DNA of 49,745 nucleotides from a virus: IMG/VR virus record IMGVR_UViG_3300031857_024897, positions 1 to 49,745 of that record; one strand, 5' to 3'. Shown piece by piece: positions 6,090 to 13,736 of this stretch (position 1 is its first letter; each line of letters starts with the position of its first letter). The notes under the pieces were generated by a model. It saw only the letters and a program-made list of their open reading frames with translations, ran no database searches and was not told where the DNA came from. The position numbers and the translations under genes were made by a program.

Positions 6090-6122
6090 TAAAGGCTGGA
6101 GTTTATCCAGCCTTTATTTTTT
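6090..6122 (+). terminator. Intrinsic terminator of the holin-like gene
   Basis: TAAAGGCTGGA (6090-6100) and TCCAGCCTTTA (6106-6116) pair perfectly around GTTTA, followed by a T run. Confidence 0.9.
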
Positions 6123-6125
6123 TAG

Positions 6126-6209
6126 TTAAAAACTAATAATATCACCAGGATCTTCCGGATAATCATCCTCATCGTCTTCCGGATAAGCAAAAAAAACTTT
6201 ATTTTTCAT
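6126..6209 (-). CDS. Acidic micro-protein (27 aa)
   Basis: ATG-TAA frame beginning MKNKVFFAYPEDDEDDYPED and ending PGDIISF. Its start overlaps the end of the upstream membrane-anchored gene by 11 bases, which suggests translational coupling. It is very acidic, with a repeated YPED element. No function is apparent. Confidence 0.45.
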   Translation of the reverse strand: MKNKVFFAYPEDDEDDYPEDPGDIISF

Positions 6210-6459
6210 AATAAGTTATATTTGTTATTTTTATTTTATCCCCCACAGAATATCGGCAAGAGTTCAAAACAAAATATGACCCATTGTTTGTTTTATAGGC
6301 AAATTTTGTTAGATTAGGTAAAACGTTATTAACAACTTGCACCGTATCAACATCTACTATGGTTTCTTTACTATAACTTATTTGTGAAGATTTGTTATCA
6401 GAAATAAAACCCCAAAACAAAGTGACAATCAGTCCTAATACAATAAATGTTCTTAACAT
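6199..6459 (-). CDS. Membrane-anchored small protein (86 aa)
   Basis: I place the start at the ATG at 6459 (MLRTFIVLGLIVTLFWGF), since the longer frame would run into tRNA-Arg. One N-terminal transmembrane or signal segment (residues 3-19) is followed by about 65 residues rich in Val, Thr and Asn, likely a beta domain outside the cytoplasm. The C-terminus overlaps the acidic 27-aa frame. No family recognised. Confidence 0.55.
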   Translation of the reverse strand: MLRTFIVLGLIVTLFWGFISDNKSSQISYSKETIVDVDTVQVVNNVLPNLTKFAYKTNNGSYFVLNSCRYSVGDKIKITNITYYEK

Positions 6460-6471
6460 AAGATGTTTTTG

Positions 6472-6543
6472 TACCCCCAGATGGAATCGAACCACCAATT
6501 AGACTTTAGAAGAGTCTCGTTATATCCGTTTAACTATGGAGGC
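6472..6543 (-). tRNA. tRNA-Arg(TCT)
   Basis: Loop CTTCTAA in stem AGACT/AGTCT gives TCT. Acceptor GCCTCCA/TGGGGGT pairs with wobbles; discriminator A. Confidence 0.94.
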
Positions 6544-6550
6544 AATTAAG

Positions 6551-6623
6551 TATCGGGTACGGGGTTCGAACCCGCGTTTTAGCCTTGAAAGGGCTATGTA
6601 CTAACCAACTATACGAACCCGAC
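6551..6623 (-). tRNA. tRNA-Glu(TTC)
   Basis: Loop CTTTCAA in perfect stem TAGCC/GGCTA gives TTC. Acceptor GTCGGGT/ACCCGAT, discriminator A. First tRNA of the minus-strand series. Confidence 0.95.
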
Positions 6624-6642
6624 ATTTCATTTAATGACACTG

Positions 6643-6675
6643 CAAAGATACGATAATACAATTCAAAAGTCCAAA
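6643..6675 (-). promoter_or_regulatory. Host-type promoter at the head of the tRNA series
   Basis: Minus sense: TTTG (6675-6672), 21 bases, TATCTTTG (6650-6643), 20 bases before tRNA-Glu. Both elements match the Bacteroidota consensus. Confidence 0.68.
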
Positions 6676-6693
6676 TATTTTTTAAAGTATTTT

Positions 6694-7440
6694 TTACCAA
6701 TCACCACCTGCACCTCCGCCACCAAAGTCCCCACCACCAAAACTACCGCCACCAAAGTCCCCACCACCAAAACTACCGCCACCAGGGCCACCACCAAAAA
6801 TATTTGGATCAAAAGTAGGGAATTTAAAGTCATCATCGTCATCCTTTTTTTTGCCTGAATTTGTATGTGACCCGTATGACCTATATGGCCTATCTAGCGT
6901 AGAAGATCTTTTTTTCGGCGATTTGAAAAAAATGTCAAACTTAGCATCGATACGTTCAAATAAATTATATAAAGTTACTGTTGCGATATAAACATTTGAA
7001 TTATCGCTATAATCAAACTTGTTAAGGTCCTCCATTACAGATTTAATATCTGTAAGTATAGGGTCAATACTTGATTTATAATACGGAGCTACTTGTATTA
7101 GATTCCTAAGAAGATCAGAATATGTCACTAAACTATATTTACCACTACCAGAAAAATCTATGATTTTTTTTACAATAGACTTTTTACTTTTTAAGTAAAA
7201 TTTTTCATACCTCAACTTATGTAATAAGTTGTGTATAAAATAAATATTTTTATCTATAATTTTCTTTAATAATTTATCAGCTATTACTTCCCTTGGTTCT
7301 TCAGGAATAGGAATAAAAGCTTCATCTATTCTCCCAACTTTACCGCCATTAATAACTGATTGACCTTCATTTAAGAATTTTTGCTCGATTTGCATATTAG
7401 CTTCTTTAATATGCCTTATTTTACTATAACTTTTGTTCAT
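6694..7440 (-). CDS. Tagged protein with glycine-rich repeat tail
   Basis: A protein of 248 residues. The first 30 residues carry two (I/L)-x-E sites (HIKE and FLNE), like the leader of many genes here. The central part (about 45-165) is helical and charged. Residues near 195-205 hold a run of Asp (KKKDDDDDF). The last 40 residues are GGGSFGGGDF repeats ending GGDW, coded by an exact 30-base duplication (6721-6750 and 6751-6780). Such tails are flexible and may mediate self-assembly. An AATATTTAT box (7453-7461, minus sense) precedes the start. No function is known. Confidence 0.6.
   Translation of the reverse strand: MNKSYSKIRHIKEANMQIEQKFLNEGQSVINGGKVGRIDEAFIPIPEEPREVIADKLLKKIIDKNIYFIHNLLHKLRYEKFYLKSKKSIVKKIIDFSGSGKYSLVTYSDLLRNLIQVAPYYKSSIDPILTDIKSVMEDLNKFDYSDNSNVYIATVTLYNLFERIDAKFDIFFKSPKKRSSTLDRPYRSYGSHTNSGKKKDDDDDFKFPTFDPNIFGGGPGGGSFGGGDFGGGSFGGGDFGGGGAGGDW
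6721..6780. repeat. Exact 30-base tandem duplication in the Gly-rich coding tail
   Basis: Two identical 30-base units side by side, in frame, encoding ten residues of GGxFGGGxFG type. Slippage or recombination could change tail length. Confidence 0.9.
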
Positions 7441-7599
7441 AACTTTTTTATTATAAATATTTTTATTTTAAAAAAAAACAACAAAACTACTTGCCGATAG
7501 AAAAAATATCTAGTATTATTATTTAGATAATATATTTATATATTAAATATATATAATAATAATATTATTATAATTAAAATAATTAATTAATAATTATAT
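7441..7599. promoter_or_regulatory. Very AT-rich divergent intergenic region
   Basis: About 160 bases between the divergent Gly-rich and HNH genes, almost pure A/T after 7500 with repeated TATTATTA and ATATAT runs. It contains the AATATTTAT box for the minus gene (7453-7461). No further gene or RNA is seen. Confidence 0.5.
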
Positions 7600-8094
7600 A
7601 TGGATAAAGTATTAGTATTAAATGCAGATTATACTCCAATAAACGTTACCTCTCAAAAAAGAGGGTTTAAACTTGTGCACAAAGGTAAGGCAGAAGTTGT
7701 TAAAGAGTCTGAAGATCGTATATCTTCAATATACAGAACTTACATAAAGCCACTGATTATCAGGTTGCTAAATTATGTAAGTATCAGCAAAAAACATTTA
7801 AAAGTGTCAAAAACACGAATATATAGAAGAGATGGTTTTGAATGCGTTTATTGTGGGTCTAAAAGAAACCTTACGATAGATCACGTAGTACCAAAATCAC
7901 GAGGTGGTGATAACTCATGGAATAATATGGTAACTTGCTGTAATAAATGTAATTTTAATAAAGCAGATAGAACACCTAAAGAAGCTAACATGGTTATGAT
8001 TAAAAAACCATTCGAACCTTCTATTTTTGCAGAAATCCTCACAAATTCTATGGAAGATGTCTGGATTGACTACAAAAAATCGTTCACATATTAA
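7600..8094 (+). CDS. HNH endonuclease
   Basis: A protein of 164 residues. The C-terminal half is a typical HNH domain with zinc-binding pairs CVYC (about 82-85) and CNKC (about 114-117) and the catalytic IDHVVPKSRGG, followed by an Asn and a final structural residue in the beta-beta-alpha-metal fold. The N-terminal VLVLNADYTPINV region is the usual start of this HNH type in Bacteroidota and their phages. In phages such enzymes act as homing or packaging-associated nucleases; which applies here cannot be told. It is free-standing, with no tag. Confidence 0.88.
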   Translation: MDKVLVLNADYTPINVTSQKRGFKLVHKGKAEVVKESEDRISSIYRTYIKPLIIRLLNYVSISKKHLKVSKTRIYRRDGFECVYCGSKRNLTIDHVVPKSRGGDNSWNNMVTCCNKCNFNKADRTPKEANMVMIKKPFEPSIFAEILTNSMEDVWIDYKKSFTY

Positions 8095-8139
8095 TTTGAC
8101 AATGTAAAAACTAATTTATACTCTTGTTGAGTAAATAAT

Positions 8140-8220
8140 GCGGTAGTGGTGAAATTGGTAGACACGTATCACTAAGGATGATATTCCGAAAGGAGTGGGG
8201 GTTCGAGTCCCTTTTACCGC
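8140..8220 (+). tRNA. tRNA-Leu(AAG)
   Basis: Class II tRNA on the plus strand. Perfect anticodon stem TATCA/TGATA with loop CTAAGGA gives AAG. D-arm GTGAAATTGGTAGACAC is typical of Leu. Acceptor GCGGTAG/TTACCGC. The AAG anticodon is uncommon for bacterial-type tRNA-Leu and would need A34 deamination. It lies 18 bases before clpP and may be cut from the same transcript. Confidence 0.92.
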
Positions 8221-8238
8221 ACTCAAACAAGATAAATT

Positions 8239-8922
8239 ATGGATATTACAAAAGAATTTACATCTTACTACACAAATCACCTGTATAAACCATCATCACA
8301 TATCGATTATTACTCCCAAAGGATTAATAGCTCTCTAACACCTTACGTTCTTGAAGAAAGAGAACTAAGAGCAACTCAGATCGATATCTTTTCAAGACTT
8401 ATGCGAGAACGCATTCTTTGGGTTGCAGGTGAAGTCGACGATAACATGTCAACCATAGTGCAAGCACAACTCATGTTCCTCGATTCTGTCGAAAATAAAG
8501 AGATCGCAATGCACGTTGATAGCCCAGGAGGATCTGTAAAGTCAGGGCTTTCTATTGTCGATATTATGCAGTACATTAACTCAAATATCGCAACCGTAAA
8601 TACTGGAATTGCAGCATCTATGGGATCAGTTATACTTGGTGCCGGAACTAAGGGCCTAAGACGATCTCTTAAGTTCTCAAGGACTATGCTACACCAATCA
8701 TCAGCCGGATTTAGAGGTAATATTCAAGACGCAACAATCTATATGGATGAATGGATGAGAAGTAATGAAATTCTATTCGAACTTCTTGGTGAATTTTGCT
8801 CGAAAGACAAAGAAGAAGTTAAACGACACGCACAACGTGATCTATGGCTAACTGCTGATGAAGCTCTAGAATATGGAATCATCGACGAAGTAATTCGAAA
8901 AAAAACAAATGGGGGGCAATAA
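8239..8922 (+). CDS. clpP: ClpP-family serine protease
   Basis: A protein of 227 residues with a full ClpP core: DSPGGSV (94-100), nucleophile Ser127 in TGIAASMGS, His152 in TMLHQSSAG and Asp201 in RDLWLTADEALEYGIID. All three catalytic residues are present, and the length is slightly above the family norm because of an N-terminal extension of about 30 residues. ClpP normally forms tetradecamers that degrade unfolded proteins delivered by ClpX or ClpA. Phage copies may redirect host proteolysis, and S14-type proteases also serve as head maturation proteases in some phages. It follows tRNA-Leu(AAG), and its stop codon lies at the loop of a strong terminator. Confidence 0.93.
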   Translation: MDITKEFTSYYTNHLYKPSSHIDYYSQRINSSLTPYVLEERELRATQIDIFSRLMRERILWVAGEVDDNMSTIVQAQLMFLDSVENKEIAMHVDSPGGSVKSGLSIVDIMQYINSNIATVNTGIAASMGSVILGAGTKGLRRSLKFSRTMLHQSSAGFRGNIQDATIYMDEWMRSNEILFELLGEFCSKDKEEVKRHAQRDLWLTADEALEYGIIDEVIRKKTNGGQ

Positions 8923-8941
8923 GCCTCCCATTTGTTTTAAT
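8903..8941 (+). terminator. Intrinsic terminator of clpP
   Basis: A 15-pair stem (8903-8917 with 8923-8937, one G-T pair) encloses a five-base loop that contains part of the clpP stop codon, and a short T run follows. Confidence 0.88.
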
Positions 8942-8996
8942 TACCTCCTTTTTTTAAAAACATTTATAAAATTAGGTGACTAAACCTAATTATCTA

Positions 8997-10133
8997 TTAA
9001 TATCTTCTATTCTTCCTATTATAAGCTTCAACTAGTTGTTCTCTAATTATAGTTGTTAAATCTTTTGTTTTACTTTCTGCTAGTGATGCAGGATTATCTT
9101 TATTTAGCCTAACTAATTCTTGGTAATTATTTTTGTATTTAAAATTAAAGGCTCTACCTCTTTCATCCCTAGCTGTAGCACACTGTTTTAAAACATTTTT
9201 TAAATAAGTTATTTCTTGAAGATCTAACTGCCTTGAATATTGATTTTTACGTTTGTATAACCCATCATAAATAACAGTCATAGCAAATTGACAATCATCC
9301 GTAACACTTGACATGTTTAATTTATTTTTAATACCGTCAATAACTGATGCTCTATTTCCTTTAGTTATTGCTGAATAAGGACAATACATTACAAAATTTG
9401 AGTCAAATAAATTACGAAACTCAGGAATTTGAGATAATCTTACTTGATAATATTGGTTAATTTGAGTAGCTGGTGGGACTACATCAGTACAACCACTTAA
9501 TGACTTATAAGAGTTAATAATTTGTGCTTGTTGTTCTTTTTGCTGTTGATTAAGAGCGGTTTTAGATTTATATAAGTAATATACGCCTTTTTTAAAAAAA
9601 ACGTCAGGTGCTTTTTCAGCTAAATCAACTCTGTCACATAATTTTTCGTCAAATGGTGTAGTTATACAACCTTCCTGCGTATTTGCACTCAAGCTATATC
9701 CCTGTTTAAGGTATCTACTATTATTTATCCATTCTTTTTGAGCTGGAGTTAGATTTCCAGCTGAAATTAAATTCGTTGGTGGTTGATAATTTTCACAAGT
9801 CCATCTTAATAGATATTTACCAGTGTTTTTATCATACGTACCAGGAACATAACTACCATATCTAAATAAAGCATAAGTCCCTTTAGGTGTTCCGTTTACA
9901 AATTCAAAATCATCAGAAACAACATAATAATCACCTCTTTTTACTGGCGGTTTTCGATCCGGACGATCAACATCGGCTATAGCTAGCCAATAAGTTCCGG
10001 TATCAGTCGGCTGCAATCCGGTAGTAAATTTACATGAATTATTCGCAACTAAGTCTGCCATAGTAATAGGATTAGGCAGTGACAGACCAGTTCCTTGCTC
10101 ATTTATTATTTTTTTTTCAAACTTTTCTCTCAT
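8997..10133 (-). CDS. Unknown tagged protein, possibly virion-associated (378 aa)
   Basis: The leader ends KKIINE before QGTGLSLP, fitting the (I/L)-x-E rule. The protein is soluble with about ten Cys residues and a Tyr-rich N-terminal half containing PVKRGDYYVVSDDFEFVNG and WTCENYQPP, which looks like small beta modules. The C-terminal third is helical and basic and ends YNRKNRRY. It begins a run of minus-strand genes read from 14.2 kb to 9.0 kb that resemble structural or ejected proteins. No family recognised. Confidence 0.55.
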   Translation of the reverse strand: MREKFEKKIINEQGTGLSLPNPITMADLVANNSCKFTTGLQPTDTGTYWLAIADVDRPDRKPPVKRGDYYVVSDDFEFVNGTPKGTYALFRYGSYVPGTYDKNTGKYLLRWTCENYQPPTNLISAGNLTPAQKEWINNSRYLKQGYSLSANTQEGCITTPFDEKLCDRVDLAEKAPDVFFKKGVYYLYKSKTALNQQQKEQQAQIINSYKSLSGCTDVVPPATQINQYYQVRLSQIPEFRNLFDSNFVMYCPYSAITKGNRASVIDGIKNKLNMSSVTDDCQFAMTVIYDGLYKRKNQYSRQLDLQEITYLKNVLKQCATARDERGRAFNFKYKNNYQELVRLNKDNPASLAESKTKDLTTIIREQLVEAYNRKNRRY

Positions 10134-10157
10134 AAGATGAAATTTTATATATTTTAA

Positions 10158-11138
10158 TTATCTTTCGTTAACTTCGTCGTAAGCCCCTGGCGGAGGTGTG
10201 TTAGGAACCCCGTTAGGACATAGTTTATTCAGGTCAGTGTTTGTATCAAATGTTTCCTTTCCTAATGTTCTCTTAACATAATCTAAAGTAGATGGTCCAA
10301 ATTTGTCGTCTCTAGGTAATCCAGCACAAGATTGAATTTTTGAAATTGCAGGACTAATGCAACCAAATCTATACTCAGGACCTGGGCAATTAACGTATCC
10401 TGAACCACCTGGTGTTCCTCCCCCACCTGGTGTTCCGCCACCAGGTGTACTTGGAGTATTTGATTGTTCTGATGCCAATCTAGATATTATGTTTAATACC
10501 TCTCTAAATTTTTTATCACCAGGATTTCTATAATAGAAATCAGATAGTTGTGCTAAAAATTTAGATTTATTATCTAAAGAACCGTAAAAAAGGTTAAAAA
10601 GGCACAATTCATCAAAATTGCTAAAGTTACCTAAAAAACCAATTAGAGCATCTGTATCATATACACCAGATTTAGGCCCTTCATCTAATATATCGGTTAA
10701 TTCAGCAGATAACCTTTGTAGTTTTGCTTGTACTTGATTTGACCAATTACTACCTAACGCATCTTTTGACTTGCATTGATTAAACCAACTATATAAATAG
10801 TTAATTGTGTTTTTAACATTTTCTGGTGTTGCAGGGTTAACTGACCCACCACCTCTGTAATATCCTTGAGGCTTGTTATTATTGTCGAATATTAAAGCAA
10901 TGTCTTGTCCGGAAGGAGTTCTAACTATTTTAACTGTAAATTCACCATTAGGATCATTTTCGCCTTCACTATTTACTCTAATATTAGTATTTCTTACAGA
11001 TCTTGGTTCATATGTTGGAATAGCACCACCTTCTTCTTGCTCGCTAACTAACTCAATATTTTCACGTAAAGTTTTTCTTGTATCATAGTTTGTATACAAC
11101 AAAAAATCTTTTTTTATGTCATGAATTGATTTTTTCAT
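10158..11138 (-). CDS. Tagged protein with peptidoglycan-binding-like C-terminus
   Basis: A protein of 326 residues. The leader contains TLRE and LVSE sites near residues 23-33. Residues 53-98 (IRVNSEG through GYYRGG) resemble a module also present in the tagged muramidase at 16.4 kb (IRVTNQP through WFRGDPS). A Gly/Pro/Thr linker (228-246) leads to residues 263-295, where ISKIQSCAGLPRDDKFGPST has the pattern of peptidoglycan-binding repeats (helix, Gly-Leu, D-x-KFGPxT, helix). It probably binds cell wall. An AATATTTAT box lies at 11154-11162 (minus sense). The domain call is by eye. Confidence 0.58.
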   Translation of the reverse strand: MKKSIHDIKKDFLLYTNYDTRKTLRENIELVSEQEEGGAIPTYEPRSVRNTNIRVNSEGENDPNGEFTVKIVRTPSGQDIALIFDNNNKPQGYYRGGGSVNPATPENVKNTINYLYSWFNQCKSKDALGSNWSNQVQAKLQRLSAELTDILDEGPKSGVYDTDALIGFLGNFSNFDELCLFNLFYGSLDNKSKFLAQLSDFYYRNPGDKKFREVLNIISRLASEQSNTPSTPGGGTPGGGGTPGGSGYVNCPGPEYRFGCISPAISKIQSCAGLPRDDKFGPSTLDYVKRTLGKETFDTNTDLNKLCPNGVPNTPPPGAYDEVNER

Positions 11139-11178
11139 ATCTTATTTTTTAATATAAATATTATAATTATAAATATAA

Positions 11179-11943
11179 TTACTGTGATTTAATAGAATAA
11201 TCTGGTAAAATATTTGTCTTGAATTGTTCAGGCTCTCCGTTATAAACTCGGTTGTAATACCAATAAACCAATCCTGCCATCGCTAACGTTATTCCTATAG
11301 CATTAAAATAATCGCGATAATAACTAATAAAAGACTGTTGATTCATATTTCCAGCACTTTGAACTATTTGCCCTTTAGAACCTAACCCGCTTAGTTTTGC
11401 GTCTGTTTTAGCTAAAAAATTTATTTGATCTGGTTTTAATTTATTAAATTGAGCACTAAACAAATTTATTGTCGACTCGTCTGGAGAATATTTATTTAAT
11501 ACATTTGTAGCCTCTTTAGAGTAGGTACTTGGAGTAAATTTAGTTTTAACTTCATCAAATATTGATTTTATCTCGTCTGAACTTAATTTAGACCCTCTAG
11601 CTTGTTCTAGTTCAGCTGCTCTTTTAAGAACGGCAATTTTTCTAGCATCTTTTATTTCTTTCATAAGAGCAGGATCATATGCCGCAGTTCTACTTGGATT
11701 TAAGTTATCAACAGCTAACTTGATCTCATCATAAGTCATGTTGCTATATTTTTGTAAATTTTGCGGCTCAATATCTTTGGTTAATTTTTTTAAAACTTGA
11801 CCATATATACCCAAACTTCTACCTATTTTACGAAATAAATTCTCATTAATTAAATTAGAACTCTCATTATGATTAAATCTATTATCGTATTCTGATAATA
11901 GTTTGAATTTATTTAAATATAAATTAATTTCACTTTGATTCAT
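11179..11943 (-). CDS. Tagged helical protein with C-terminal membrane segment
   Basis: A protein of 254 residues. The leader ends FKLLSE before YDNR, and NLINE follows at about 31-35. The body is largely helical and charged, with an internal KRAAELEQARGSKLSSDEIK stretch. One membrane segment lies near residues 216-231 (IGITLAMAGLVYWYYN), leaving a short tail. It is 10 bases from the next gene, so the two are co-transcribed. This layout would suit a protein inserted into the host membrane on entry, but this is inference. Confidence 0.52.
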   Translation of the reverse strand: MNQSEINLYLNKFKLLSEYDNRFNHNESSNLINENLFRKIGRSLGIYGQVLKKLTKDIEPQNLQKYSNMTYDEIKLAVDNLNPSRTAAYDPALMKEIKDARKIAVLKRAAELEQARGSKLSSDEIKSIFDEVKTKFTPSTYSKEATNVLNKYSPDESTINLFSAQFNKLKPDQINFLAKTDAKLSGLGSKGQIVQSAGNMNQQSFISYYRDYFNAIGITLAMAGLVYWYYNRVYNGEPEQFKTNILPDYSIKSQ

Positions 11944-11953
11944 GTCATTTTTT

Positions 11954-13153
11954 TTAGTTAAAGAATGGATCAGTTTTTAACTGATTAACCATGTAATCTA
12001 TTTGATTAGCAGTAGCGACTGGAACCATACGGCTATTATCTTGATTTGTTACGGTATCGGCGGCAAAGTTAACACCTACTTCAGCACCAACATTTTTTGC
12101 GACATTTCCAGTTTTTTTGGTGACAATATTACCAAGTACAGTAACCGCTCTTTGAATAAAATTTGAAATACCACTAACAATTGGAGCAAAAAACGAATAA
12201 ATTTTTGGCGATTTATTTTTCAATATCGACATTCCTTCAGATATTTTACCAGGTAAATTTCCAAAATATCCAATTATTTTTTGTAAAAATCCGACAGACT
12301 CTGGATTTTTAGTTATTGCGGCTACAGTACCAAAAGTTTTTTTAGCTGCAATAGCCGCCGCACCTGTAGTAAATAGTCCGATACAATCAATACCTATAGT
12401 AACGTATCTAAGCCATTCAGGTACGTTAGGGTCTTCATACTCTCCAGTATAGATTTCATAAAAATCTAACATTACAATAATAAACCAGGGAATCCACTGT
12501 ACAGCTTTACCAATACCTGTTGCGACAAGAATAGCATCAACAATACCTCCTGCCACTGAATACATCGCAGATCTTATTGATCTAGCAATATACAATACAC
12601 CTTTTGATAGAATATCTTTTATTTTTGCCCAATCAAAATTTGCCACAGCAGATCCTAAATCTTTTGCACCTGTAGCTACAGTATTAGCAAAGTCTGTTAC
12701 CCCAGAAACTGTTTTATTATACTCATTTCCTAACCAATTACCAAATTTATTTAAAAGGCCACCACCTTCATTCTCGGCTTCAAGCAATATTTTTTTGTTT
12801 TGCTTAGTGAATGATACTGTTTCGTTAATTTGTTTTTTAAAGGTAGAAATATTTTCAGTTAAAACTAAGGATCTAACTTCTTTTATTAAACCTTCCTTAA
12901 CAACTTTAGGGATGTTTTTAGATACATTATAAGAATATTCTAAAAAAAACTTTAGATTATTATAATCTTCAAGGATATTACCAATTATCCTTTTGTTTTT
13001 AACGTCTATTAATTCGTCTAAAAAGATTACATACTTATCATCGGGAGAAACCCACTCAACTATAGCATATGTTTCGTTTTTCTTGTTAAAGGAACTAAAT
13101 TTATGCTGTTCAAGTATGCTACGTTTATCTATTTTATAATTTTGCTTAATCAT
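11954..13153 (-). CDS. Tagged multi-pass membrane protein (399 aa), candidate ejected protein
   Basis: The leader ends RSILE before QHKF; a second (L)-x-E site, KKILLE before AENEGGG, lies near residue 127. Residues about 130-170 are Gly/Ala-rich, and several hydrophobic segments lie between about 195 and 280 (AMYSVAGGIVDAILVATG, WIPWFIIVMLDF, GLFTTGAAAIAA). The C-terminal half is Gly/Ala/Val-rich and amphipathic. Phage proteins that enter the envelope during DNA ejection often look like this. Its start overlaps the stop of the upstream gene (TAATG). No homologue can be named. Confidence 0.55.
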   Translation of the reverse strand: MIKQNYKIDKRSILEQHKFSSFNKKNETYAIVEWVSPDDKYVIFLDELIDVKNKRIIGNILEDYNNLKFFLEYSYNVSKNIPKVVKEGLIKEVRSLVLTENISTFKKQINETVSFTKQNKKILLEAENEGGGLLNKFGNWLGNEYNKTVSGVTDFANTVATGAKDLGSAVANFDWAKIKDILSKGVLYIARSIRSAMYSVAGGIVDAILVATGIGKAVQWIPWFIIVMLDFYEIYTGEYEDPNVPEWLRYVTIGIDCIGLFTTGAAAIAAKKTFGTVAAITKNPESVGFLQKIIGYFGNLPGKISEGMSILKNKSPKIYSFFAPIVSGISNFIQRAVTVLGNIVTKKTGNVAKNVGAEVGVNFAADTVTNQDNSRMVPVATANQIDYMVNQLKTDPFFN

Positions 13154-13422
13154 TACGGTAATGGATTTGCTGCTCCTCTTTTTATTGAATAATTATCACT
13201 CCATTTTTGGTTTGAAATTGGGTTTGCAAGCCCTCTAGATGCCCCTGAATCCCATTTTTGGTCTTTAGTCATCAATGGATTTGCTTTACCCCTAGTTGCA
13301 CCACTAGACCAAACAGTAACATTGCTTTTTGGTGTAGCTTCTACATCAGCTTGCTCACCCAACTCACTGTATTGTGTGGTGTATTTATTCATAATTTTAA
13401 TTATTTCGTTAATACTATACAT
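13153..13422 (-). CDS. Short repeat protein with W-x-SGA-x-RG-x-ANP units
   Basis: The C-terminal half has three units: WSSGATRGKANP, WDSGASRGLANP and a diverged WSDNYSIKRGAANP. The ATG at 13422 overlaps an AATATTTAT box (13421-13429, minus sense). If that box is a promoter, the real start is the internal ATG at 13389 (MNKYTTQYSELG), giving 78 residues. It is translationally coupled to the membrane protein gene downstream. The repeat could form a small binding strip; no family recognised. Confidence 0.55.
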   Translation of the reverse strand: MYSINEIIKIMNKYTTQYSELGEQADVEATPKSNVTVWSSGATRGKANPLMTKDQKWDSGASRGLANPISNQKWSDNYSIKRGAANPLP

Positions 13423-13427
13423 AAATA

Positions 13428-13733
13428 TTATAAAAAGCTTTTTTTAGGCATTCTTTCCGGATATACAACATAATATTCATTTAAGAATGACAATAAATCA
13501 TACCCCTCAAAATTAAATTCAATAGGCTCTAAATCATCATCATAATTAATTATTACATCCTCGTCGGTAAATCCAAAATTGTTTAGCTCGTTTAATTCAA
13601 TTATATCTGATCTGAAATCATCTTCAGTTTCATTTACAGGGTCATTTACAGTGTCAGTTGACACTCTAAATTCTACTTCAATGATTTTTGAATCAATATT
13701 AATGTTATATGATATTAACTCAATTATTTCCAT
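13428..13733 (-). CDS. Acidic hypothetical protein (101 aa)
   Basis: Strongly acidic (for example NETEDDFRSD and NYDDDLEPIE) with alternating hydrophobic residues at the N-terminus (MEIIELISYNINIDSKIIEV) that suggest beta strands. It lacks the (I/L)-x-E leader of its neighbours. Spacing of three bases to the upstream gene puts it in the same operon. Function unknown. Confidence 0.55.
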   Translation of the reverse strand: MEIIELISYNINIDSKIIEVEFRVSTDTVNDPVNETEDDFRSDIIELNELNNFGFTDEDVIINYDDDLEPIEFNFEGYDLLSFLNEYYVVYPERMPKKSFL

Positions 13734-13736
13734 AAT

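Noticed and set aside
2495-6623. Suppressor tRNA for stop-codon reassignment
   Set aside because: None of the anticodons (CTA, TTA, TCA) pairs with stop codons, and genes in the window end with ordinary TAA, TAG and TGA.
6634-6858. A plus-strand frame with repeated Thr-Lys motifs
   Set aside because: Antisense reading of the glycine-rich tail repeats at 6694-6850.
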